Assembly: GCA_012271025.1 (NCBI GenBank) | Contig: JAAXHF010000080.1 | Coordinates: 1 to 5,201 of the forward strand | Origin: Deltaproteobacteria bacterium | GTDB taxonomy: Bacteria > Desulfobacterota_B > Binatia > Bin18 | Reading direction: 5' to 3' | Length of the DNA: 5,201 nucleotides | Shown: positions 1-5,201 of the stretch, piece after piece | Layout: every line of letters begins with the position of its first letter | How positions within the stretch are numbered: the stretch's first letter is position 1 | Notes under the pieces: generated by a model | Seen by the model: only the letters and a program-made list of their open reading frames with translations | Database searches by the model: none | What the model was told of the DNA's origin: nothing | Program-made: the position numbers and the translations under genes

Positions 1-977
1 CCAATGTCCGAGCGCTCAAGCGTGTAATTCACCACCACGTCCACGCTTTCGTGCTGGTTCTTGGCCTCGGGCGTATCGTAATACAGCTCGGTTTGCGCCA
101 GCCGAACCCGACCGGGTCGGCGGGGCGGTAAGACCAACACGGCCAAGGCCGAACCTGGCGTTCCCGCTTCAATATCGCCCAGCGGCAGGGAAACCGTCCG
201 GTTGGCGTCGGGTGTCGTCTCTTTTATCGGGTAAATTTGAGGACTGGCGCGAAAGGCTTCTTTCATCTGCACCCCGGCGCTGAGTTGCATCTCAATACGC
301 GCGTTGGTCAGGGCGACATTCCGCAGGCCCTGGAGTTCATTGGAGAAAATATTCGGAATGGAGGCCGGGGCATCAATAAAGTGATAGTTTGCGCCACTCT
401 CCTCGGCCATTTCCATCAGCAGTTTTTCATTGAACTCGACCCCCACCCCGAGCGTGCTACACGAAATACGGTCGCGGTGCTGACGGGCGAGATCGAGACA
501 TTTACGCTCCTCATACGTCTGACCGTCGGTGAGAAGCAGTAGCCGGTTCAGGCGGTCCTGCGAATAATACTTCTCCACCTCGGCAAGTGCGGCTTCCATG
601 CCCAGGGCCATTTGCGTCCCGCCGCCAATCTCCAGGAGGTCGAGGTCGTCAACGGCCCGTTTCACCCCGGCGGCATCTGACGCGACCCGGTCTGCGGTTG
701 CCGCAACTTCGGCCCGGTCGGCAAACGCGACCACCGCCGCCTTGTCATCCGGACCAAGATTATCGATCAGATATTTGATGGCCTCGATGACATAATCAAG
801 CCGCTGTTCGTCGTACATCGAACCGCTGCGGTCAAGAACAATGCCAAGATTGAGCGGCAGGCGCACGCCCCCGCCCTGCGGCTTGGCCTCCATGAGCAGG
901 TACAGGATGAAATTTTCCGCACTGCTCAGGACGGCATTACGGCTTGTCAGCGCTTGGAACCCAACAGCACCGGACAC
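1..977 (-). CDS. VWA domain protein with intact MIDAS (C-terminus cut by window edge)
   Basis: The minus-strand frame is open from a GTG at 977-975 to the window edge (325 codons, no stop reached). GTG is chosen because AGGAGG lies 5 nt upstream. Residues about 41-215 form a VWA domain. The MIDAS metal site is complete: DRSGSM at 49-54 (Asp49, Ser51, Ser53), Thr121 in GGGT, and Asp151 in LLLLTDG. VWA domains with this site usually bind a divalent cation and mediate protein-protein contacts. Residues from about 216 on look like a beta-rich accessory region. No signal peptide or membrane segment is seen at the N-terminus, so a cytoplasmic location is likely. The overall pattern resembles bacterial stand-alone VWA proteins of the YfbK/COG2304 kind; some of these occur near Ser/Thr kinases or phosphatases, but none is visible here. 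It lies 83 nt downstream of the cytochrome c' gene on the same strand. The VWA assignment is firm; partner and process are unknown. Confidence 0.93.
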   Translation of the reverse strand, partial: MSGAVGFQALTSRNAVLSSAENFILYLLMEAKPQGGGVRLPLNLGIVLDRSGSMYDEQRLDYVIEAIKYLIDNLGPDDKAAVVAFADRAEVAATADRVASDAAGVKRAVDDLDLLEIGGGTQMALGMEAALAEVEKYYSQDRLNRLLLLTDGQTYEERKCLDLARQHRDRISCSTLGVGVEFNEKLLMEMAEESGANYHFIDAPASIPNIFSNELQGLRNVALTNARIEMQLSAGVQMKEAFRASPQIYPIKETTPDANRTVSLPLGDIEAGTPGSALAVLVLPPRRPGRVRLAQTELYYDTPEAKNQHESVDVVVNYTLERSDI

Positions 978-982
978 GAAAG

Positions 983-988
983 CCTCCT
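983..988 (-). promoter_or_regulatory. Shine-Dalgarno of the VWA gene
   Basis: AGGAGG on the minus strand, 5 nt before the GTG at 977-975. It decides the start of the VWA gene, because a GTG start would otherwise be ambiguous and no in-frame ATG lies nearby. Confidence 0.85.
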
Positions 989-1013
989 TTTGCCAGGAAA
1001 TTTATTGAATTTT

Positions 1014-1042
1014 TTTATCTCACGTTTTTTGCCGGGGAGCAA
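1014..1042 (-). promoter_or_regulatory. Possible weak sigma70-like promoter for the VWA gene
   Basis: TTGCTC (3/6 match to TTGACA) is separated by 17 nt from GATAAA (4/6 match to TATAAT), about 37 nt upstream of the VWA start codon, in an A-rich stretch. The spacing is ideal but the hexamers are poor. In an AT-rich spacer such a match can arise by chance, so this is only a candidate. Confidence 0.2.
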
Positions 1043-1060
1043 CATAACTCCCACACGGGA

Positions 1061-1576
1061 TTATTGCTCCGGCTTGCGAAACTGGTCGTGACAGCCCTTG
1101 CACGTCCCGAACACCTTTTGCATATGTTCTTTGACCGAGGCGGTATTATTTTCTCCTGCGGCCACGGTCAGCGCGTCCGCCTGGGTACTCAGTTCTGTAG
1201 CGGAGGCGAGAAAAGCGTCCCAGTTCTGCCAGATTTCTTCTTTGGCCCGGGAGGAATCTCCACCGCTGCCCTCGGGAAAGAGATCGGCGATGCGGGTCGA
1301 ATGAATGGCTATGGCCGCGGCATTCATTTTTGCCTCTGCGAGTTGGCCGGCATCGATCTTGCCTTTCATCTCTTTGGCGTTGGCTCCGATATTCTCCATC
1401 AGATAGGTACGAAACGCCACCGTCTGCTGCGGGTCCGGCATGTGGGTGGGATGGTTTTCATGCCCGAAACTCAGCCCACCCATACTCTGAAGATAACTTG
1501 TGGTTACTATTGCGCTGACCACAGCCATGCGACCCGCATAAAGGAAAATCGCCATCCTGCAAACACGCTTTCCCAT
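1061..1576 (-). CDS. Cytochrome c' (class II c-type cytochrome), exported
   Basis: A 171-residue protein ending in TAA at 1063-1061. The heme-binding motif CKGCH (Cys159, Cys162, His163) lies near the C-terminus, as is typical of class II cytochromes c such as c', whereas class I carries it near the N-terminus. Family-like segments include AFRTYLMENIGANAKEMKG (helix 1 region, about 54-72) and EIWQNWDAF (about 114-122). A basic start and a hydrophobic stretch (about 17-30) form a signal peptide or N-terminal anchor. The remaining roughly 130 residues match the usual mature four-helix bundle. Heme would be attached covalently in the periplasm by the cytochrome c maturation system. Family members bind NO or CO and are linked to nitrosative-stress protection, or act in electron transfer; which applies here cannot be told. 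The start is supported by GGAGGA 5 nt upstream. Met8 and Met17 are alternative starts that would shorten the leader. The gene is divergent from the propeptide-like protein gene. Confidence 0.93.
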   Translation of the reverse strand: MGKRVCRMAIFLYAGRMAVVSAIVTTSYLQSMGGLSFGHENHPTHMPDPQQTVAFRTYLMENIGANAKEMKGKIDAGQLAEAKMNAAAIAIHSTRIADLFPEGSGGDSSRAKEEIWQNWDAFLASATELSTQADALTVAAGENNTASVKEHMQKVFGTCKGCHDQFRKPEQ

Positions 1577-1581
1577 CTCAT

Positions 1582-1587
1582 TCCTCC
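1582..1587 (-). promoter_or_regulatory. Shine-Dalgarno of the cytochrome c' gene
   Basis: GGAGGA on the minus strand with a 5-nt spacer (ATGAG) before the ATG at 1576-1574. The ATG inside the spacer (1581-1579) is out of frame. This favours Met1 over the internal Met8 and Met17. Confidence 0.8.
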
Positions 1588-1703
1588 GTTCCCGCTCCGG
1601 TTATCAGAGCCCCTGTATTGAGCGGGGCAAACTACCATGATTCTGTTTGTCGTACCAACTTTTCTTTCTGATACCCAGACATGGCAGAGATGGAAAGAGC
1701 GAG

Positions 1704-1709
1704 AGGAGG
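1704..1709 (+). promoter_or_regulatory. AGGAGG 18 nt upstream of the propeptide-like gene
   Basis: A perfect Shine-Dalgarno-like hexamer, but 18 nt before the ATG at 1728, much farther than normal. No start codon in that frame can lie closer, because an in-frame TAG sits at 1719-1721. Translation may therefore use a weaker site or be inefficient, or the hexamer may be fortuitous. Confidence 0.35.
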
Positions 1710-1727
1710 CTGCTAGAGTAGCTAACC

Positions 1728-2396
1728 ATGCAGCGGTTCGGTCTCTGTCTTGGCGTCTTTCTGTTGCTTGGAACAGCTAGCATGCTCTCTCTGCTTTCTG
1801 CCTTGGAAGAGACCGACTTCCCTACCGCCGAGACGGCTCCCATCCCCGTTGACTTTGAAAGTGCCACCGGCCTGGGACCCGGTGCACCGGATAGCCCAAT
1901 TTCCCTTGGCAGCTCGGCCGTGGGCCCTGAACCCGCCTCAGCCCTGCCGACGATAAGCGGCGGCAAGACCACAGCGGACCCCTACCCCACCCTGGGGCCG
2001 CTGCTCAGCCAGCGGGTTGCGGCCGACGCGGCTATGACGGCGACTGGGACCCGTGGCAGCGCCGGCCCAGGCGAACTCGTGCGGCTGACCATCTATGTCG
2101 ATACCCAGGAGCGGCTTGCCGATATTGCCGACTTCCTCACCCGCCACGGCGTCCAGCCCGGCCGCACCTTCGTCAGTCAAGCCGGTGACGTCTTCGGCGG
2201 CGCCCTCACCGCTACGGTGCCGGTTTCCCTGCTGCTCAAACTCGCCGCTCAGCCCGGCGTGCGCTACGTCCGCGAGCGGATTCCCCCGCGGAGTGATCAG
2301 CCTGCGCCAACTTCCCGGTTCCCGGACGGGCCAAAGCCGTGCGGGGGGGAGGGGGGAGAAGTGAGCAGCCATGCTGACCTGTGCGTGGCGTTCTAG
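1728..2396 (+). CDS. Secreted stand-alone subtilase-propeptide-like protein
   Basis: A 222-residue protein. Residues 1-25 form a Sec-type signal peptide (MQRF, then a long Leu-rich core). Residues about 31-83 are a Pro/Ser/Ala-rich, probably disordered linker. Residues 84-188 form a domain that recurs at residues 62-165 of the protease encoded immediately downstream; the core 120-188 matches protease residues 97-165 at 54 of 69 positions. Its predicted order (beta IYVDT, helix RLADIADFLTRHG, two beta strands, helix SLLLKLAAQPG, beta VRYVRERI) fits the ferredoxin-like fold of subtilisin propeptides (inhibitor I9 type). This fold call is inference, not a profile match. Similarity continues to FPDGP (198-202) and then stops; the unique tail holds Cys205 and Cys219. 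No catalytic domain follows. The stop overlaps the protease gene by 26 nt, suggesting translational coupling. It may act in trans as an inhibitor or folding helper of the protease, or be a truncated duplicate under weak constraint. Confidence 0.85.
   Translation: MQRFGLCLGVFLLLGTASMLSLLSALEETDFPTAETAPIPVDFESATGLGPGAPDSPISLGSSAVGPEPASALPTISGGKTTADPYPTLGPLLSQRVAADAAMTATGTRGSAGPGELVRLTIYVDTQERLADIADFLTRHGVQPGRTFVSQAGDVFGGALTATVPVSLLLKLAAQPGVRYVRERIPPRSDQPAPTSRFPDGPKPCGGEGGEVSSHADLCVAF
1977..2333 (+). repeat. Propeptide-domain duplication, copy 1
   Basis: This segment encodes DPYPTLGPLLSQR through RIPPR and on to FPDGP, and matches copy 2 at 2554-2919. Alignment of the opening 13 residues is exact. 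The next 22-23 residues are loosely similar with a one-residue gap, and the 69-residue core is 78% identical. Many codon differences are synonymous; in FLTRHGVQPGRTFV all differences are silent. Confidence 0.92.
2343..2356 (+). repeat. G-run (seven G, A, six G) before the protease start
   Basis: A near-homopolymeric purine tract near the 3' end of the propeptide-like gene, 14 nt upstream of the protease ATG. It is read there as Gly-Gly-Glu-Gly-Gly. It may supply a loose Shine-Dalgarno-like sequence for the protease gene and is a natural site for replication slippage or sequencing error. Confidence 0.8.
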
Positions 2397-5201
2397 ACAG
2401 CAGCTCGCGCCAGATACCGTGCCGTCATCGCGCGGGCTCGTGTTGTGGTTGGCACTCGCGTTTCTGCTCTGCCTGGGGTCGGTGGATACAGTCCACGGGC
2501 AAGACACGCGCGGCGAGAGCACCCGCTCAGCCGGGAACAGGGCCGGCAGGCCAGACCCCTATCCGACGCTCGGGCCGCTGCTCAGCCAGCGCGCCGCTGA
2601 ATACACGTTCGGCGCGGCCTCTGGGACATCCGGGTCGGCCCCGCCTGACCTGCTCCCGCTGTCCATCTACGTGGACACCAAAGATCGGCTGGCGGACCTC
2701 GCCGGCTTTCTCACCCGCCACGGCGTCCAGCCGGGCCGTACCTTCGTCGGCCAACCTGGCGAGGTGTTTGGCGGCGCCCTCACCACCCGCGTGCCCGCCT
2801 CTCTGTTGGCCGAACTGGCCACGCAGCCGGGCGTGCGCTACGCCCGCGAGCGGATTCCGCCGCGCGGTGAGCAGAGTCAGCCCACCCCGACTTCCACCAC
2901 CCTGTTTCCCAACGGCCCGGCTGATGTGCATGGGGCCACAGCCTGGCACAAGGCCGGCATCAAGGGCGCGGGGGTGCGCGTCGGGGTGATTGACCTGGGC
3001 TTTACCGGGTTCACTGCCAGGATTACGCCCCAACTCAAAACGCCGGCGCAAGCGCTCTGTTTCGACTCATGGGGCAAGGCAACGCACGATATCACCCAGT
3101 GCGAAGCCGGAGCTCAGACCCACGGCACCGAGGTCGCCGACTATCTGCTGGGGCTCGCTCCCGACATCGCCCTGTACATCGCCAAGATCACCACAGAAGA
3201 GGAACTGCATGAGGCCGTGGCCTGGATGGGAAAAAACGACGTGCAGGTCGTCAATCAATCCCTGAACTGGGTCTGGGACGGACCGGGTAACGGGACCTCG
3301 CCCTTCGCGGACAGCCCGCTGCGCTCTGTGGACAACGCCATCGCCAATGGCATGACCTGGGTCAACTCTGCGGGCAATAACAACGAGCATGCTTGGTTTT
3401 CCGCCAGTCCCAGCTTTGTCGCCGTCACCACGGGCACGGGTCAAAACCAGGAGACGCAACAGTATCTCGATTTCAAGCGGCCCTCCGAGCAGGAGGCCGA
3501 CAGCTGTATGGCTGTGCAGCTCACCGGGGCCCGCATTGTGGTGGAGTTGCGCTGGGCCGGTTCCTGGACGGCCGCCGAGACCGACCTGGACTTATACCTG
3601 CACGAAGGGACCGACCTGAGCGGCCCGATCGTGGCCCGCTCCGAGAAACCCCAAAGCGGCGGCACAGACGATACGCTCCATACGTCGTACGAAGTCCTTG
3701 ATTTCTCCAAGGCTGGGAGCTACTGCCTGGCGGTCCAGCATAAAGCTGGCCCTTCCCCGGCGTGGGTGCAGTTGGGGGATTTCTACAGGAGGTCGGACCT
3801 CTGGCGCTCCACGGGGACCGGCAGCATCGGCAACCCGGCGGAGAGCGCCAATCCGGGGCTGCTGGCCGTGGGTGCCATCCACTATCCTGACCCGACGATC
3901 GACACCCTGTTGCTGGAAGATTTCAGCAGCCGCGGCCCGGCCCCCGATGGGCGCGTCAAACCCGACCTCGTGGGCGTGGACGGCCTGACCAGGGACGGGG
4001 CGAGCGATGGGCCACGGGGCACCAGTTTCTCCGCGCCGGCCGTGGCTGGGCTGACGGCGCTGGTCATCCAGCGCTCCGGCACCGACCCGCAGTACGACAC
4101 GCCGGCCGAGCGTGCCCAGTATCTAAAGACCCAGGCCGCAGACCTCGTGCTGGTGTCAGCAGTGCCTGGGCGGGTCATTTCGGGTCTGGTGGGCGCGGAC
4201 AACCTGTCCGGCGCCGGCCGCGCTATGCTGCCGGCTGACGCCGTACCCGAGACCCCGACGGTGTATCTGCACCTTGACCCGGCTTCGATTGCGGAGAATG
4301 GCGAGTCTACCACAGTGACGGCCAGCGCGAGCTGGGAGCCAGACACAGACATCACGCTAACGGTCTCCGCATCGCCGGCAACGGGCACCACGCAGAGCGG
4401 GACGACGCTGACCATTGCCACGGGCGAGACGAGCAGCACGGGAAGCGTCACGCTGACCGCGACCGACAACCAGACGGCCGCCGCCGACCAGACCGTGGCC
4501 GTGGCGGCCACGGCCACCGGCGTCAGCGTGGAGCCCGCAACCCTGACCATCGTGGACGACGACGGGCCGCCCAGGGTCACCCTGCAGCTCAATCCGGCCT
4601 CGATTACGGAGAACGGCGAGTCTACCACAGTGACGGCCACGCTCGATCAGCCAGCGATCAGTGCTCTCACGGTCACCGTCGCGGCCGCAGCGATTGCGCC
4701 AGCGACGGCAGACGACTTCACGCTGAGTGCGAACCAGACGCTGACTATCCCGGCGAATACGACGGAGAGCACAGGGGCCGTGACCCTTACGGCGACGGAC
4801 AACGCCACCCATGCGCCGGACAAACAGGTGAGCGTGACCGGGACGAGCGATGACGTGACGATCACGGTCAGCCCCGCCACCCTGACCATCACTGAGGACG
4901 AAGCCCAGGTGGTCCGTCTGGCGGTCAGCCCGTCCGTGGTCGCGGAGAACGGCGGTACGACCATGCTGACTGCCGGCCTGCGGTGGGCGTCGACCGAGGA
5001 TGTCACGGTGACGGTGCAATCCTCGGCCCATTACACGGCCGGGACTGACACCCTGACCATCGCAGCCGGGGAGACGACCAGTAGCGGAGGGGTGACGCTC
5101 ACGGCCATCGATGACCAGACGGCCGCGCCCGACAAAGCGGTGGCCGTGGTAGCGACGGCGGCCGGCGGTAACGGTGTGGCAGCGCCCGGCCCGATAACCT
5201 T
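2371..5201 (+). CDS. Secreted S8 subtilisin-like protease with inserted PPC-like domain and Calx-beta-like repeats (C-terminus cut by window edge)
   Basis: The frame is open for 943 codons from the ATG at 2371, with no stop before the edge. The start is bounded by an in-frame TGA at 2362-2364. A signal peptide lies at about 1-43: hydrophobic core LVLWLALAFLLCLG, possible cleavage after VHG. Residues 62-165 are the propeptide-like domain shared with the upstream protein. The S8 catalytic domain spans about 185-625: Asp208 in GVIDLGF, His251 in THGTEVADYL, oxyanion Asn336 in VNSAGN, nucleophile Ser552 in GTSFSAP, and a typical end NLSGAGRAMLPADAV. The Asn-Ser gap is 216 residues against 66 in subtilisin BPN'. 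The extra part includes a beta-rich domain (about 375-470, TDLDLYL at 404-410) resembling PPC domains. From 631 there are at least three Calx-beta-like repeats, probably a stalk or binding region. The enzyme should be exported and hydrolyse proteins outside the cytoplasm after propeptide removal; its substrate is unknown. It overlaps the upstream gene by 26 nt. Confidence 0.95.
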   Translation, partial: MLTCAWRSRQQLAPDTVPSSRGLVLWLALAFLLCLGSVDTVHGQDTRGESTRSAGNRAGRPDPYPTLGPLLSQRAAEYTFGAASGTSGSAPPDLLPLSIYVDTKDRLADLAGFLTRHGVQPGRTFVGQPGEVFGGALTTRVPASLLAELATQPGVRYARERIPPRGEQSQPTPTSTTLFPNGPADVHGATAWHKAGIKGAGVRVGVIDLGFTGFTARITPQLKTPAQALCFDSWGKATHDITQCEAGAQTHGTEVADYLLGLAPDIALYIAKITTEEELHEAVAWMGKNDVQVVNQSLNWVWDGPGNGTSPFADSPLRSVDNAIANGMTWVNSAGNNNEHAWFSASPSFVAVTTGTGQNQETQQYLDFKRPSEQEADSCMAVQLTGARIVVELRWAGSWTAAETDLDLYLHEGTDLSGPIVARSEKPQSGGTDDTLHTSYEVLDFSKAGSYCLAVQHKAGPSPAWVQLGDFYRRSDLWRSTGTGSIGNPAESANPGLLAVGAIHYPDPTIDTLLLEDFSSRGPAPDGRVKPDLVGVDGLTRDGASDGPRGTSFSAPAVAGLTALVIQRSGTDPQYDTPAERAQYLKTQAADLVLVSAVPGRVISGLVGADNLSGAGRAMLPADAVPETPTVYLHLDPASIAENGESTTVTASASWEPDTDITLTVSASPATGTTQSGTTLTIATGETSSTGSVTLTATDNQTAAADQTVAVAATATGVSVEPATLTIVDDDGPPRVTLQLNPASITENGESTTVTATLDQPAISALTVTVAAAAIAPATADDFTLSANQTLTIPANTTESTGAVTLTATDNATHAPDKQVSVTGTSDDVTITVSPATLTITEDEAQVVRLAVSPSVVAENGGTTMLTAGLRWASTEDVTVTVQSSAHYTAGTDTLTIAAGETTSSGGVTLTAIDDQTAAPDKAVAVVATAAGGNGVAAPGPIT
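2554..2919 (+). repeat. Propeptide-domain duplication, copy 2 (inside the protease)
   Basis: Protease residues 62-183, from DPYPTLG to FPNGP, repeat the sequence at 1977-2333. The core, residues 97-165, differs from copy 1 at 15 of 69 positions, mostly conservatively (T/S, E/D, I/L, V/A). In this copy the segment leads directly into the catalytic domain (AWHKAGIKGAGVRVGVID), the position expected of a propeptide. Confidence 0.92.
3430..3790 (+). other. PPC-like domain inserted in the protease catalytic domain
   Basis: Protease residues about 355-474 lie between the oxyanion Asn336 and the catalytic Ser552 and have no counterpart in minimal subtilisins. The pattern of beta strands (ARIVVELRWAG, then TDLDLYLHEG, then IVARSEKP, then TSYEVLDF, then GSYCLAVQH) resembles the beta-sandwich PPC domain, which normally sits C-terminal to secreted proteases. 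Cys379 and Cys452 flank it and could form a disulfide. The domain assignment comes from pattern reading only. Confidence 0.6.
4261..4575 (+). repeat. Calx-beta-like repeat unit 1
   Basis: Protease residues 631-735. The unit opens with VYLHLDPASIAENGES, has the core TLTIATGETSSTGSVTLTAT and ends TLTIVDDDGPP. The LTI-GET-S-G-VTLTA-D pattern and the acidic terminal DDD, likely to bind Ca2+, are typical of Calx-beta-like repeats in bacterial surface proteins. The unit starts immediately after the catalytic domain. Confidence 0.75.
4300..4323 (+). repeat. 24-nt exact direct repeat, copy A
   Basis: Identical at all 24 positions to 4615-4638, exactly 315 nt (105 codons) downstream. It encodes GESTTVTA in both Calx-beta-like units. 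Identity at silent positions points to recent unit duplication or gene conversion. Confidence 0.9.
4576..4911 (+). repeat. Calx-beta-like repeat unit 2
   Basis: Protease residues 736-847. It opens with VTLQLNPASITENGES, nearly the same as unit 1, and continues TLTIPANTTESTGAVTLTAT and TLTITEDEA. At 112 residues it is slightly longer than unit 1, and the acidic end is TED rather than DDD. Confidence 0.75.
4615..4638 (+). repeat. 24-nt exact direct repeat, copy B
   Basis: Second copy of the repeat at 4300-4323, in the same reading frame and the same position within repeat unit 2. Recombination between the two would remove or add exactly one in-frame unit. Confidence 0.9.
4912..5201 (+). repeat. 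Calx-beta-like repeat unit 3 (cut by window edge)
   Basis: Protease residues 848-943. It opens with VRLAVSPSVVAENGGT and continues TLTIAAGETTSSGGVTLTAI and DDQTAAPDK. It is the most diverged opening of the three. The window ends just where the closing LTI-acidic motif would be expected, so more units may follow. Confidence 0.7.

Larger units (their letters stand above)
978..1060 (-). other. 83-nt spacer between cytochrome c' and VWA genes
   Basis: This gap is AT-rich compared with the genes around it. On the minus strand it holds a short GGGAG/CTCCC hairpin with an 8-nt loop just after the cytochrome stop, followed by A-rich rather than T-rich sequence, so it does not look like an intrinsic terminator. 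A very weak sigma70-like pair is present: TTGCTC at 1042-1037 and GATAAA at 1019-1014, spaced 17 nt. Both co-transcription of the two genes and a separate VWA promoter remain possible. Confidence 0.4.
1577..1727. other. Divergent intergenic region
   Basis: These 151 nt separate the divergently read cytochrome c' and propeptide-like genes, so promoters for both should lie here. I found no convincing -35/-10 pair in either direction and no clear symmetric operator. One small inverted repeat, GCCCC (1609-1613) with GGGGC (1624-1628), spans a 10-nt loop; it sits in the likely 5' leader of the cytochrome gene and is too weak to call a terminator. Confidence 0.5.

Noticed and set aside
237..542. 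Plus-strand open frame opposite the VWA gene
   Set aside because: It is antisense to conserved VWA sequence that includes the Asp151 region and has no protein-like features of its own.
1032..1055. GGGAG/CTCCC hairpin after cytochrome c' as an intrinsic terminator
   Set aside because: The stem is only 5 bp and is followed on the minus strand by A-rich, not T-rich, sequence.
944..1621. Long plus-strand open frame (225 codons) opposite cytochrome c'
   Set aside because: It lies antisense to a clear cytochrome c' with a CXXCH motif and good ribosome site, shows no recognisable domain and runs across the gap between real genes.
1609..1628. GCCCC/GGGGC inverted repeat as an operator or terminator
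   Set aside because: Only 5 bp with a 10-nt loop and no T-tract; too weak to support a function.
1604..1972. Minus-strand frame crossing the divergent intergenic region
   Set aside because: It overlaps the signal peptide and linker coding region of the propeptide-like gene in antisense and lacks domain features.
2334..2396. Frameshift that would join the propeptide-like gene and the protease into one gene
   Set aside because: The protease frame has a TGA at 2362-2364 just before its ATG, and each gene has its own signal peptide. The downstream protease already contains a full propeptide-like domain, so two genes are the better reading.
3882..4640. 252-codon minus-strand frame opposite the protease C-terminus
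   Set aside because: Its apparent internal repeats are the mirror of the Calx-beta-like repeats on the plus strand. Long antisense frames are expected in GC-rich genes.
4357..5031. 224-codon minus-strand Arg/Gly-rich frame
   Set aside because: Composition is typical of an out-of-frame reading of a GC-rich repetitive gene, with no domain or ribosome site.

Overview
This GC-rich window carries four protein-coding genes in two divergent pairs and reads as bacterial chromosome. A class II cytochrome c' suggests a proteobacterium or a relative, but the sequence does not fix the taxon. Large secreted proteases with Calx-beta-like repeats are often met in uncultivated environmental bacteria. No tRNA, rRNA, CRISPR array, insertion sequence, integrase or phage gene is visible.

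The left half is read on the minus strand. A cytochrome c' with an export signal (1061-1576) is followed after 83 nt by a von Willebrand factor A (VWA) protein with a complete metal-binding MIDAS site (start at 977; its C-terminus runs off the left edge). Each has a good Shine-Dalgarno sequence 5 nt before its start. They may share a transcript, but no functional link between them can be shown.

A 151-nt divergent intergenic region (1577-1727) separates this pair from the right half, which is read on the plus strand. There, a small secreted protein (1728-2396) overlaps by 26 nt the start of a long secreted subtilisin-like (S8) protease (2371 to beyond 5201). The protease runs in order: signal peptide, propeptide-like domain, catalytic domain with Asp208, His251, Asn336 and Ser552, then at least three repeats of about 105-112 residues resembling Calx-beta. 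A beta-rich domain resembling the bacterial pre-peptidase C-terminal (PPC) fold is inserted between the oxyanion Asn and the catalytic Ser.

The most notable point is that the small upstream protein is essentially a second copy of the protease's own propeptide-like domain. Over the 69-residue core the two are 54/69 identical by my count, and many codon differences are synonymous. The copy has its own signal peptide and no protease domain. The pair looks like a translationally coupled unit of a free-standing propeptide-like protein and its cognate protease. The free copy could be an inhibitor or folding helper acting in trans. That role is inference; the duplication, overlap and catalytic motifs are read directly from the sequence.
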